This document shows positions 33,240 through 46,209 of a stretch of DNA of 64,000 nt, in pieces. Location: assembly GCA_027475525.1 (NCBI GenBank), contig JAMWFC010000055.1, positions 1,716,212 to 1,780,211 of the forward strand. Reading direction: 5' to 3'. The notes beneath the pieces were generated by a model. The model searched no databases, was not told the DNA's origin, and saw only the letters and a list, made by a program, of their open reading frames with translations. Positions within the stretch are counted from its first letter, which is position 1. Each line of letters begins with the position of its first letter. The translations under genes were made by a program, and so were the position numbers. Origin of the DNA: Macrolepiota albuminosa. Its lineage: Eukaryota > Basidiomycota > Agaricomycetes > Agaricales > Agaricaceae.

Positions 33240-36200
33240 GATGATAGATTGGGAAAAAAAACGTAGTCGAAATCTGGACAATCTATATCCGCCTTTTAAA
33301 TTCTGTGACTGTGTGACGTAGTGTGCTGGGACAGACATCTCTGTCGTCAGCCATCCCCGAATGCCGCGACCCCATTATTCAGCGGCATCTTTCTTCGCCA
33401 CAATTGAGAGGTTCGTCGACGAGTGCGGGCCATACAAGGTTGGTACTCTGACCACTGGAGTACCTCCCTACATCGTATCGAGCGGTACATGCCGCAATCT
33501 TGATCGCCACTTGCTCCACTACGGTGCCACATTGTCTCTGTATGATTTACATCTCTTACCAAACCCGGAAAAAATTACATGTAAGCTACAACGCACATTC
33601 TGGGCTTGAAATTACTTGTGTCGAACAATTGTAACGCCCCGTCACTAACGGGAAGCATGGCGCTCTCCACACGATTGTCGATCATCCTCCATTGTCGACT
33701 TGTTGACATCCATGATGCTCTGGAGGGCATTGGCGAACATGCCTTGAAGATCTGACTAAACAAATGCCTCGAAAAGCGTGTTATCAAGGACGATGATCCT
33801 GTTATGCGACAGGAGGTCGTGAGTAACTGGGGTAACAGCATCTTTTGGCGTCAATGAAGATCTTGAAAAGAAAGGACCATAACATCGAATACTTGAATAT
33901 TGAGTTTCCACTGGTTGGGACGATGACGTCAATTGGCTACAGCTAATTTCACAATACGATTATCAAACTGCTGCTTCTCTATCGAGGGAGGCATCGCCAA
34001 TGCGGCAGTCAATTTTGCTGTCGAATCTGGCTTCCCTCGTAGGCAACCTTTTTCGGACAGGGTTCGGCATCAAGCGTCTTTCATTTGTGCGAGGGTGGAG
34101 ATAACGGCGGCCGTGACATCGCCCTCCTCTTTATCTGCGCCGCATACGACTATCCCTGTCCGAATTATCTTGACAGGTTATCTACTGGGTCCAGGTTATA
34201 CCACGCCCAAGTAGAGTTCTGCTGGAGTACATCTGTCTCGAACTATCATGTTTTGGACTACGCCCTATTCCTCGACAATCACTAGCACAAGCGCCCGGTG
34301 ACCTCATCGAGATTGCATTGGCTTGTTTAAAGTCTTTGTTTGACTGCGAGTCATGGAAAAATGTGTTTTTCATGTTAATGTTTATCTTCGATCGAGTCTT
34401 CTCGCTTCTGTTCTTTACCAATCCGTCATCTTGAAAGACCTCGAACAATGTAGCCGAACCCTCTGCATGCTTTCACAGTGGCCGGTTATTGTGCGACGCG
34501 TTCGCGAGTCATTCATAAAGCCTTGTTCGAGCTGCGATTGCAAACAGGGTGTTGCTGTTAATTTGCTAGTGTGAGGGCTACTTCGGCCACCCATCACCTA
34601 GATGCTCTCACAAAGTTTAGATGGGACGATGAGGACATGTGGTTCGCCTTGAGGATGGAGTGAGTGTTGTCCTCTGGTAGGGAAACGATTTAGCCCTCTT
34701 GTCTGCAGTGCAGCACGCATTCAATGCACTCGTCATCATATAGGTCGTATTGTATAACGGCGACGGAGAAAGCAGAACGCTGAACAACTTTGGACTTCAC
34801 GTGTTCCACGTATCCGTCGCATGCGCGTTGGAGGTCTCGTCAGATCTTCAGGGTGGGCTCGTATACTAGAGAACACGTCGCGTTCATCTTGCAGATTGGA
34901 GACGGCCAAGCGTGGTCTAGGATAAGGCATCAAAGAGGCGGGATGATGGTTTAGTATGGGCCTGGATCATTGCACTAGTGGAGAGAAGACGGCTGCACGA
35001 GAGAGGCCTGGGACTGGAGGACAACTTGAGTGTCCCGTTCGAATAGGAAGCAAGCCAGATCTTTCCTGGAAGCAGAGATCGGTACAAAGGAGAGTTGGCG
35101 TGCGTCGCTGAGAACAAGTAAGCGATTCATTTCACAATATACTCTAGCACGCTTGACACTATTCTACAAGGTCCCTTACTCTATCTGTTTTGGTACTAGT
35201 GCTGCCAACACGTTAACAAGTCATCATATGCATATCTATCTACCAAATGCTAAAACAAGCCATCTATTCCGCATATAGCCGCGTCCTCTGTTGTGTACGT
35301 TCACAACAAGGCCTCAGACAAGCTTTTCGGTGTATCAAACACGTCTAGAATATGCCCTCTTGTGGAATGAAGGCGACGATTTGATGAGCAGCCAGGAACG
35401 TGAGCGATGAGGGTCTGGCTGGGAGCAAAAGGGCCAAGTCGAGTATCTTGGAGAAGATGTCAATCGAGATTGGAAAGAAGAAGTTACGAAGCCTCGTCAT
35501 TTTCACTTGCTGGCCTGCTGCTGATTTCTTTCTTTTAGGCCGTAGTCATTCGACATTCCTGCAGGTACGGTCTGTGGGAGAAATAAACACGTTTAGTCGA
35601 GTTTTTCATGTTTAACTATTGGAACAATACCATTCCTGCAGGTACGGTCTGTGGGAGAAATAAACACGTTTAGTCGAGTTTTTCATGTTTAACTATTGGA
35701 ACAATACTATCCCGTCGTCCATGCAATCTGGCATCTCCAGAACACCCTTTTCTTTGTTGTGACCAGCCTCTGCCATCCAACCTTCAAGAACTAACCTTCT
35801 TGGCATCAACGTATCTTTTCTTCTTGGATATCCGTACAGCCCGCGTGAGTGGTTGTTGGAACGCCTCCAAAGCCAGAGCTTCTTTGAAGTCGGTGAGTCA
35901 GGCGCTTCCTTTTCAGGTGTCTCTACCAAATACTTGTCACTCTCGCGCTCGTCGAGTCAAACAGGGAATCAGTTCTGCACAAACGTGGTCCTAATTTTCA
36001 ATGGTCATGGTCCTAATCGACTTGAATGGTAATTCCCAAGGCACATTAGTTGCCTCAAGTTACGAGATAGCTGATACTTCACATGCACTCTCCGCCAAAC
36101 GGAAGACAACTCACAAAGTAGGTTTTTTTCTGACTATTTCACTTCTTCAGTTTCAGGTGATCATTCCCGCATACTCCATCTCGTGTGTTACGAAACCAAT

Positions 36201-36875
36201 TTTTGCCTTCGGAGTATTTGGTGACGGAGGAAAGCTCTCAGAAGTCGAGTGCATCTAGTGCTCATTCTCTGGCCTTGAACGACATCAGAGCCCCCATTCT
36301 CAATCTCTCCTATCCGGTCATTAGCCCCATATTCTTCTCGTTTCACGCACCCAAGTTCCTCCCGGCAGGGGTATTCTGGCAGGCAGCTTGCGAAAGCCGC
36401 CCGAGTGGGCGAGTACGACAATTGACAGGGAATAAAATAAATTCAAGGACAGTAAAAATATATGCGCCTTTGTCGAAACCGCCTTACCTTGTGCGTCACG
36501 TTCTATGGGTGAAGGTTCACTCCGCAAGAGTAAATCTGCATAATCAGTTTACTGGTTCTTGGCTGATCGTCTCGATGTTTAGATTTTTGGATTCCCGTGA
36601 ATGGAGATTCGAGAGACGAGGAAAGAGAATCATAAGCAGAAGCCTCGAGATCTTAGAAAGACAGATCTTTCCACGTTGTTTGCAAATGACAATGACATAC
36701 ATATGTCACACGCACAGCCCAGCCTTGTCAATTGTGAGAATGGGATGAGAAACCCTCGACCATATTTAGATAGAAATCAATGTCGCACAAGATACGACAG
36801 GTGTACTCGTGGCAACAGTTCTTTATCATCATCGTCCATCTTGCTTGCAGTTTATCGCTCTATTGCTCAGTGAAT
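33240..36875. other. Gene-poor region, no intact gene recognised
   Basis: Many short ORFs on both strands, none with a convincing domain except the possible F-box relic at 34350-34670. A 77-bp assembly duplication is at 35554-35707. CpG content is normal. Confidence 0.45.
34350..34670 (+). pseudogene. Possible relic of an F-box-type protein gene
   Basis: The plus strand encodes SVILKDLEQCSRTLCMLSQ, WPVIVRRVRESF and, in a second frame, HHLDALTKFRWDDEDMWFAL. I recall similar blocks in basidiomycete F-box/leucine-rich proteins. The F-box itself is not found and frames are broken. Confidence 0.3.
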
Positions 36876-39800
36876 ATGCCTACTACCCAGAACGACAAGA
36901 CCTCAAGGAGGCGACGTTTCATTCAAGGGTTTCGCTCAGTGTTTGCTAAAGGTCGTACTTTATTGCCTCGGGTGGGTGCCTCCAGGGCATCTTCCCCCGT
37001 TTCTCTCTTGGAAAATTCTAACTCTTCTCGCATGAACAATTTGGAAAATGTCTCTTCAAACCAGGCTTCATCTATCCCGGGTTCTTCAGGTGCTGGTAAG
37101 CACATCCGTCATCATAGTCGTTTCAAGCGTCTAAATCCACAATTGAGCTCCCACGCACTTACTTCCGTCGGCTGTTCTGCTAGATGCAGAAGAAGGTGAT
37201 GTATCTGGTGAGTATTCGTGCATTCCTAAGTTTACTGTTGAAGATCACACACTCCAGGATCCACTGCCGGAGATACTTTGCAACCCACTGCCTCTTTGAC
37301 TCCTGAAAATAATAATTGTGAGTAATCAGACAGAAAGCTGAAGAGACTGCAATAAGTATATCAATTCCATCACAGCCCAAATCACTACTTCTATGTGTTC
37401 AGCAACTGTTTTGTCAAACATTGGTCTCGGTGAGACCTGTTCCTTCATCCATTGTGTCATGCCTGAACACTTGAAAGGATCCACGCCGATGGAGACGACT
37501 ACAACCTCCGTAGCATCAGATACTGGTCAGTGAATAAGATACTAGGCATTTGTATTCATTGCTTCACAAACCAAAGGACCTACCTCCATCCATCCAGCAT
37601 CTTCATTTCCCACTGAAGGCAACACATCAAGTTAGTATTCATTTCATCTCATTAATCTACTGAGGCTTGAACAACCTTCAAAGTGAATATAACTCATGTG
37701 GATCCTTCTCAGCCTTCTGCCAATGCGGAAGGAGTTAATCTTAGTAAGTTATCATTATCTGTTCAATAGGTGTCTCTTAGCTTCCTTCCAAACATCTTCA
37801 GACAAGTTGAGGGATGGGTTCAAAAAAGTTTGGAATGGCATTGAGCTTTTCTTTGAGAAAGCTGAGAAAGTAGTGTCTGGAACTCCTTTGCAAATTCCTG
37901 TTGGTGTAATCAGATCTCTTATTGAGCTCAAAAATGTGGGTTGTTCTTCCCTGTCTTGTGAAACACTAGCTGCACAAACACTATAGGCTGTTATTGAAAA
38001 TCAAAATGATCTGGATACTTTGATGACTAGAATTAACAATCATTTGGTCGTTGTGTGTGATACTCTGGTTACTAGTGATGATATGGACTTGGATTATCTA
38101 ATTGAAGGCTTTGCTGGGTATGAGCAATATTGTTTGAACTTTCCAAGGCTAATATCCTACAGCAAACTTCTAAAAAACTTGAAAGAACTTGATATGATGT
38201 CAAAGAAAGCAACATGGAAGAAACTTTTGGACAATGAAAAGGACAAGTCAAACATAAATGATATTTTCAAGAACATTGATCAAGAACTAAATAATTTTCA
38301 GGTATGATTAATGAAAAGGACAAGTCAAACATAAATGATATTTTCAAGAACATTGATCAAGAACTAAATAATTTTCAGGTATGATTGATTGCATATATAA
38401 GTAAAAGTTTTTAATTGGTGTTTAAGATGCAACTGAATCTGAAAATTGATCAGAATATATATAAATTGAAATCTGAACTTGATGCAAGTTATATGCAAAA
38501 GGTCATGCTCTGAATTAACATGAATTTTAGAAATTGCAATTAGGCAGCTGGCCTTGTGCTGATAAAGCTATGCATAATGTTCATCATGATAATGTGCCAA
38601 CATTATTTCGTCAGTCTTGCACTAAAGGCACACGTGTTGCAATACTTGAACAAATTTCTACTTGGGTTCAAGATGTAACAGCTAATAGTCCACAGGTCTT
38701 TTGGCTCACTGGTCATGCAGGATCAGGAAAGTCCACTATTGCTTATACTATAGCTCAAAGATTTGAAAAGGACAATGATGTATTGGCTACTTTAAAAGCC
38801 AGTTTTTTCTGCTCTCGGCAGTTTGAAGAAACAAGACAACAAAAAAATATCATTCCTACTCTTGTATATCAGCTAGCTTGTCACTCAAAGCTTTTTGCTA
38901 AAGCTTTACTAGCTACAGGCAAGAATTCAGCCAACAAGCAATTGGATAAACAAATGCAAGATCTTTGGATAGAGCCTTGGAAAAAAGTTCATTCTAGCCA
39001 CTCTATGAATCTACCTCCATATTTAATTGTTATTGATGCCTTGGATGAAATTGATAATCAAAAAGGTCTAGAATTTCTCCAGAAACTGCTTTTGACTATT
39101 AAAGAGGGATATTTGCATGATTTCAAGTTTCTTGTTACAAGCCGACCAGATTCTAAGATTGAAGCATTGTGCAAGACCTTCCCACCTGACTCAGTCTGTC
39201 ATCTTCATCATGTCTCTCACAAGGAGGCTGATACAGATATTATGACATATTTAAATGATGCACTTCCAGTATTTCAAAATAAAAAAGAACTTAGAGAGCT
39301 TAGAGATAAAGCCAATGGTCTCTTTATTTATGCTTTTACAGCAGTGAATTACATTTCATCTGGCACTCCAGAAGAGCAGTCTATTATCATGAGAAGATTG
39401 CTTGACTCTACTAGTAATGCAAAATTCTCAGATACTTCTGATACAACATTGTTAATTAATAATTTCTATGACACAATATTATCTGAAGCATTTAGTGGAG
39501 GTGCAGAGATGTTTATTGCTGATCGTCTGGAAATTTTACATACAATTCTTTGTGCAGAAGAGCACATATCTACTTCTGTTGTAGCAGCATTGCATTCTAA
39601 AGCTAATACTCAAAACATGAGAGTCTTAGAACAGCAAGCTGATGACATTGTTGAAAGGCTCCATGCTGTGCTCTACAAAAAAAATGACTATATCTTCTGG
39701 TATCATGCTTCATTTCCTGACTTTCTTCTATATCAGAAAGAATCTTCTACAATTTCTCTGAGATTATCAAACAAATCTTCAAATAATATAAGAAACTTGT

Positions 39801-42800
39801 CTTGTGATGCATCAGCTCATCATGCAATTCTTACTTTGCATTGTTTTAACATTATGATGAATTATCTGCACTTTGACATGTGCAGCATGCCTTCATCATT
39901 TCTTTTAGATTCAGAAATAACCAATCTTGATGTATTGGTCAAAGAAAGAATTTCAGAAGTACTTCAGTATGCTTGTCAGCACTGGGCTGGTCACATGTTC
40001 AAAGCTGCAACTAACAAAGATCAGACTCTTCAGTACAACTTGGAAAGATTTCTTGATATTAAAGTGCTCTTTTGGATAGAAGCTATGAATCTTTTAAAGT
40101 CATCAAAAAAATGTTATATTATGCTGCAACAAGTATGCAACAGTATAAAAAAGGTGAAACTTTTTAACATAATTCCATTCTCTAACTGATGCAATGCAAA
40201 TAGAACAAAGAAAGCAAATCATCTCTTATTCAGAAGATTGATGAAGCAGCCAACTTTGTAGTTCATTTTGCTGCTAGTCCAGCAGCCTTGTCAACACCAC
40301 ATTTATACATCTCAGCCTTAGCAACATGGCTAGAGGACAGTGTGTTGTCACAAAGATGGAAGAAGAGATTCTGTAAAATCCCATCAATTACAAGCAATAA
40401 AAAACACACACTGTCAAAGATCAATATATTAGAAGAATCACTTGTGATGTGTGTTGCATTTTCACCAGATAGCAAGTGCATTGTCTCTGGCTCATATGAT
40501 AGGTCTCTGAGGATGTGGGATGCCTCCAATGGTGTGCAGCTGCAGGAGCTGAATGGCCACATTTCTTCTGTCTTATCTGTTGCATTTTCACCTGATGGCA
40601 AGTGCATTGTCTCTGGCTCATATGATAGGTCTATAAAGGTGTGGGATGCCTCTACTGGTGCACAGCTGTGGGAGCTGAATGGACACACTGATTTTGTTAC
40701 ATCTGTTGCATTTTCACCTGATGGCAAGTGCATTGTCTCTGGCTCAGGTGACAGGTCTGTGAGAATATGGGATGCCTCTAATGGCACACAGCTGCAGAAG
40801 GTAAATGGCCACACTTCTACTGTCTACTCTGTTGCATTTTCACCTGATGGCAAGTGCATTGTCTCTGGCTCAGATGATATGTCTATAAAGGTGTGGGATG
40901 CCTCTAATGGTGCACAGTTGCAGGAGCTGAATGGCCACATTTCTTCGGTCTTATCTGTTGCATTTTCACCTGATGGCAAGTACATTGTCTCTGGCTCAAT
41001 AGATAGGTCTGTAAGGGTGTGGGATGCCTCTAATAGTGTCCAGCTGCAGGAGCTGAATGGCCACACTTCTACTGTCACATCTGTTGCATTTTCACCTGAT
41101 AGCAAGTGCATTGTCTCTGGCTCACATGATAAGTCTATAAAGGTCTGGGATGCCACTGATGGGACAAAGCTGCAGGAACTGAATGGCCACAGTTACACAG
41201 TCAAATCTGTTGCATTTTCACCTGATAGCAAATACATTGTCTCTGGTTCAAGTGATATGTCTGTGAGGATGTGGGATGCCTCTTATAGTGCACAGCTGCA
41301 AAAGGTTAATGGTCACACTTCTTTTGTCACATCTGTTGCATTTTCACCTGATGGCAAGTGCATTGTTTCTGGCTCAAGAGATAGGTCTGTAAGGGTGTGG
41401 GATGTCTCCAATGGTGCACAGCTGCAGAAGCTGAATGGCCACACTTACAGAGTTACATCTGTTGCATTTTCACCTGATGGCAAGTGCATTGTCTCTGGCT
41501 CAAGAGATAGGTCTGTAAGAGTGTGGGATGTCTCAAATGGTGCACAGCTGCAAGAGCTGAAAGGCCACACTTACAGAATTACATCTGTTGCATTTTCGCC
41601 TGATGGCAAGTGCATTGTTTCTGGCTCAAGAGATAGGTCTGTAAGAGTGTGGGATGTCTCTAGTAGTGCACAGCTGCTGGAGCTGAATGGCCACACTTCT
41701 TCTGTCAGATCTGTTGCATTTTCATCCGATGGCAAGTGCATTGTCTCTGGCTCAGATGATTGTTCTGTAAGGGTATGGGATGCCTCCAATGGTGCAGAGC
41801 TGCAGGAGCTGAATGACCACACTTCTTCTGTCAGATCTGTTGCATTTTCACCTGATGGCAAGTGCATTGTCTCTGGCTCAGATGATTGTTCTGTAAGGAT
41901 GTGGGATGTCTCTAATGGTGCAGAGCTGCAGGAGCTGAATGGCCACACTTCTTCTGTCACATCTGTTGCATTTTCACCTGATGGCAAGTGCATTGTCTCT
42001 GGCTCATATGATAAGTCTATAAAGATGTGGAATGCCTCTAATGGTGCACAGCTGGAGGAGCTGAATGGCCACACTTCTTGTGTCACATCTGTTGCATTTT
42101 CATCTGATGGCAAGTACATTATCTCTGGCTCATTTGATGACTCTGTGAGAGTATGGAATGCCTCTAATGGTGCACAGATAGAGGAGCAGAATGTCAACAC
42201 TTTTGAAGTCAAATCTGTTGCATCTTCACTTGATAGCAAGTACATTGTTTCTGGCTCAAGTGATAGGTCTGTGAAGGTGTGGGATGCATCTAATGGTGTC
42301 CAGTTGCAGGAACTGAATGATCACACCTCTTCTGTTTTATCTGTTGCATTTTCACCTGATGGCAAGTGCATTGTCTCTGGCTCATATGATGGGTCTATAA
42401 AGGTGTGGGATGCCTTTAATGGTGCACAGCTGCAGGAGCTGAATGGCCACATTTCTTCTGTCTTATCTGTTGCATTTTCACCTGATGGCAAGTGCATTGT
42501 CTCTGGCTCATATGATAGGTCTATAAAGGTGTGGGATGCCTCTACTGGTGCACAGCTGCAGGAGCTGAATGGCCACACTGATTTGGTCAGATCTGTTGCA
42601 TTTTCACCTGATGGCAAGTGCATTGTCTCTGGCTCAGGTGACAAGTCTGTAAGAGTGTGGGATGTCTCTAATGGTGCACAGCTGCAGAAACTAAATGGCC
42701 ACATTTCTTCTGTCACATCTGTTGCATTTTCACCTGATGGCAAGTGTATTGTCTCTGGCTCAGATGATTGTTCTGTAAGGGTGTGGAATGCCTTCAATAG

Positions 42801-43269
42801 TGTACAGCTATGGAAGATGAATAGCAACACTTCTTCTGTCACATCTGTTGCATATGTTTTTAATGGCAAGTACATTTGCTCTCAGTCACATGACCAATCT
42901 GTGAACCTGTGGAATGCCTCTAATGGTGCACAGATGAATAAGCACATTAAAATCAGATATGTTGTATTTCTGCCTGATGGCAAGTGCATTTTTTATGGCT
43001 CAGATGATCCATCTATAATGATATGGAATGCCTTCACTAATAAACAACTTAATATGTGGACAATTGACTCTAAAGGATGGATTGTGCAACATGTTACTCA
43101 ACAAAAACTAATGTGGGTCCCTGAACACATTTTTGGTGCATTATACCACCCATCTATTACTCTTATTATTACATGTCATGGCTCTTTTCATGTAAATTTT
43201 ACATCTTATGCATTTGGAACAAGATGGACACAGTGCTATAATCCACAAGCTATAGAAGTGTCTGAATAG
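36876..43269 (+). CDS. NACHT-WD40 NLR-like protein (HET-E/HNWD-like)
   Basis: A spliced gene. Exon 1 (36876-37095) encodes a basic Ser-rich start, MPTTQNDKTSRRRRFIQGF. About eight exons of 24-65 bp separated by introns of about 50 bp follow, up to 37800, coding a Ser/Thr linker. Next come a helical region (37801-38309, intron 37936-37986; LQIPVGVIRSLIELK, MTRINNHLVVVCDTL) and the NACHT domain, with Walker A GHAGSGKS (38711-38734) and Walker B LIVIDALDEID (about 39022-39055). Intron 40154-40203 joins this to 21 WD40 repeats. NACHT-WD40 proteins in fungi sense non-self and can trigger incompatibility cell death. The helical N-terminal part could be a HeLo/MLKL-like executor; that is inference. 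The long frames are open although the 3' half is almost free of CpG. A 77-bp assembly duplication (38233-38386) covers an exon end. Confidence 0.85.
38233..38386. repeat. 77-bp duplication (assembly join) in the NLR-like gene
   Basis: The repeated 77 bp includes the end of one exon and its GT donor. If one copy is removed the gene model is unchanged. Confidence 0.85.
40447..43060 (+). repeat. 21 tandem WD40 repeats of 126 bp
   Basis: Nineteen repeats of 42 residues are very alike (core SVAFSPDGKCIVSGS.D.S), and two at the end (about 42820-43060) are diverged. Differences fall mainly in the two residues around SGSxDxS and in the NGHxxxV turn. Repeats 1-3 resemble repeats 16-18 as a block, pointing to multi-repeat duplication. 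Twenty-one repeats would fill three seven-bladed propellers. Confidence 0.88.
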
Positions 43270-43271
43270 CA

Positions 43272-43840
43272 TTATAGTATATATGTATTTATTAGCTGAT
43301 ATTTTATTGAGATTTTTGATGTCTTTAATGAACAGTCTGTAATATTATTGTTGAAAGCAATTGAGTCAATATATACATTTGTATGAGCAATGGCCTCCCA
43401 GATCCAATAAACCTTCACATCAAAGTGTTTGACCTTGCTGTAGCCACCTAAGTTCTTGATCAGTGCAGTAGCAGTATTGCTGTCACATTTTATATAAAGA
43501 AGGCAATCCATAAAAATATCTATCTTCAAAAGCTAAGAAAATATCTACATAGATTGCTTGCTCACTTTAAATTCTCTAATATATCCAGTTTATCATATTA
43601 ACATGCTAATTCAATTCTGTATTTTTGCTTTTCAGCTTATTGACTTTTTTGCTATCACAAAAAAATATGTCTCTATTCATTTCTTGGAGTAACATTGAAG
43701 TTTTAATGTTTTGATACAATTTTGATATAATAAACTTCTTTCAAGAAAGTTTGCATGTAAGCATTTAGCATTGATATAGCAACCTTATTAAGGTTAAAAA
43801 TGTTTCCTTATTTACTGGAAAAGACTAGACACCATGTAAC
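43272..43840 (-). pseudogene. Copia-type retrotransposon relic (RNase H end)
   Basis: The minus-strand reading CDSNTATALIKN and SKVKHFDVKVYWIWEAI matches the Ty1/copia RNase H block (CDN-SA-AL-KN...KHIDI..H.IRE). The rest, upstream on this strand, is broken. A second copy of the same segment is at 58570-59020. Confidence 0.6.
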
Positions 43841-44064
43841 AGATTGTTACACTAGTTATGAGTGTCACTAATGCTATTGCCAGATTGTAGAGTATTATAT
43901 AAGCAACTTCTTGTATTCATTCTCTAGTACTAGTCAATCTGATAAAATGGTCTGATTTAGCACTGTGTGAACCACACAAGATAGTTTTAACTTGTGACTT
44001 TTGATTATATTTTTTCAAATCTTCTGCTATCAGCTTTAGACTCTTGGCTTTGTTACTAACTAGG
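43841..44064. other. Unassigned AT-rich spacer
   Basis: No ORF or repeat recognised between the copia relic and the gypsy-1-family LTR. Confidence 0.4.
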
Positions 44065-44661
44065 TGTCAGGTACCACTCACCTGAGGGCCTTCTGGGTAA
44101 AGCAATGCCCTTATGAGGTGGACTTGATCTATATGTATTCAGGGGTCTGGAACTCTAGGCCATGCTCTGGGGATTCAAGACATGAAAAAAGGGTAAGCCT
44201 AGGGTCAGGGACTTGGTCTGGGAGTGGGGAAGTCAGAGAACAAAGAAAGGTTGGGTTGAGTCAGGAACTGGGGGTTCTAAGATGAGACCTGGATTAACAA
44301 ACTTAGAGTTTCAGAGTATGTGTACCAGCCAAACATGCCAGTCAATATGTACCAATCAATTAGAGGGCACACAAACAGTAATTGTAATATCAAGACTAAA
44401 GTAATACAAGAGGGTAGCTACAACTATAAGTACTTTGGGCAGTTACTCTGGGGGTCTGAGGAGATCTTGGGGTGTCTAAAATGGTTTTCAGGAATTAATG
44501 AGTGATGGCAGGTAGAGGGGAGACTAAATGCCAGAGATCACACACATGGAGTGCATGATCAATTGGCATGTAAGAGATGATGTGATGCTTAATGCATGAT
44601 AGCTGGGGTGATCAGTGTGATCTGAGCATTGAGTGGGGGCCAACAGCCATGATGATGGTGA

Positions 44662-46066
44662 TGATGCTAACTGTGGTTGGGTGCACTAGACATTTATGCA
44701 GTACAACACCATCTCCAGCACCTGGCATGTGTAGTTGTGAGAAGTCCTGACAGAGTCCTGGTGTGCTTGAGCAAATATGATAGAATGACATGCTAGATGA
44801 TAGTGCCTTGGGTGCTACCTAGCAAACTGTAAGTGCCATAGCTTAAGCAAAGATATAGAAATCAAGATAAATAGTGCAGTGTAATGTGCCCATAGGTGGC
44901 ACCATAGATGACAAAGACAAGATAGAAGAAGCTAGTGCCCAACTTAAAGATGAAGTTAGGTCAAGCTAGCACAATTTGAATGCTAAGTATAACTGGGTGC
45001 TCAAAAGGTTATGATTTGTTGTTATGTACATGTGAAGTAGCTAGTCTTTATACTATGTGCTACTGTAACTTTCCAAGATAAATCCATTTGCAGCGCTATC
45101 ATTTAGCACCTCTCCTACTCTGAGGTATGGTCAGAAAATCCTTGACAGATGCCATGAGTGCTAATCCCAGTGCTAAACATTGTATCTTCTTCTGATAGAT
45201 TTGAATGGCAGATTTGAGTACATCCTGTCTCATCGTCATTGATTCTTTAGACTTCTGATTAGGGTGCCTTGTCAAATGGCAGCACCTCCTGCTAACCTCT
45301 TTCAGTATTGATCAGAGTTTGGTCAGAGTCCCCTTCCCACCATCATGCTAGTGCTAGAGTCCTGAGTCTCTTATATCCTTGAAGTCAAAGGAGCAGTATG
45401 CATTAGAGAGATAATAAGTGGTGGTTTAAAGTGAAACAGCCTGTAACAGGGTGCCAAAGCTGTCAGGGGACTCCTCATTTCTTCCTTTTCTCACTCCTTA
45501 TCTCTTCACTCTCCTTCCATTCATTCTCTTATTTCTTCTGACATTATTTCATTTTACTGTTTCTATTCTTTCAACACTATCTGTTAGTACTACTCTCAGC
45601 CCTTGAGATGCTCTGGTTCTTTAGCCACCATTCAGACAAGTGTGGGCCCACTCAGCACCGCTTCCAGACCGCTTATATAAGCCAGAGTTTGCCAGAGTTT
45701 GCCCCTTATTTGTACAAGTGTTTGTGTAGGCAATTTTTGAGTTTTTAAGGTTTTGTTGTACTGTACAGTTGTTTCTCACACTTCAGAGGCCCCAGAAGCA
45801 TCCAACCTGGCATAGGGAATCCCTAGACTTGTTCTCTTTGGATCTCCCTCTGCCAGGTGAGTAGCTACCTTGATATTGTCAGTATATATTCTAATACACT
45901 TTGGATCTCCCTCTGCCAGCTGTGTGACTGAGCCACAGCCTCTAGAGGTTGCCCTTACAGCTAGGGATGTCCTGCATTCAAGAAGGTTGCTAGAGTCTCC
46001 AGTATGCCAACTGTTGGTAGATCTTTAGTGTTTCTTAATGTGCTCAGCCTGAGTAGAAACCTATCA
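44662..46066 (-). repeat. Solo LTR of the gypsy-2-related family (LTR-2b), with LTR-3 inside
   Basis: Plus-strand ends are TGATGCTAAC and AACCTATCA. It matches 52040-53105 but lacks about 160 bp found there at 52490-52660. The flanking GTGA/GTAG does not form a clean target duplication. Confidence 0.8.
45461..45959 (-). repeat. Solo LTR of family LTR-3, 499 bp, reverse orientation
   Basis: Ends are TGTCAGGGG and GCCCTTACA. A TATA-like CTTATATAAG lies near 45672. No clean target duplication is visible (AAAGC and GCTAG). Confidence 0.85.
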
Positions 46067-46209
46067 GTAGGTAGTCCTGGAATCTGTGGTGCAGGGGCTG
46101 TCAGAAGGGCATGTGTGATGGTGAGGTTTGATGTACATGATGGTGGCATTGGTGGTTGTGATGGCAGGCATTGGCAAGGGTTTTGCTGTGGGGTTGATGA
46201 GGAGGTTCT

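Noticed and set aside
36780..36875. An upstream ATG giving the NLR-like protein a hydrophobic N-terminal extension
   Set aside because: It would add a stretch unlike known NACHT-WD40 starts. The ATG at 36876 is followed by a typical basic Ser-rich sequence, so the upstream part is more likely 5' UTR.
40263..42875. Long minus-strand ORFs of 110-224 codons opposite the WD40 repeats
   Set aside because: They repeat with the 126-bp WD40 unit and are open only because the unit lacks stops in that frame. They are shadows.
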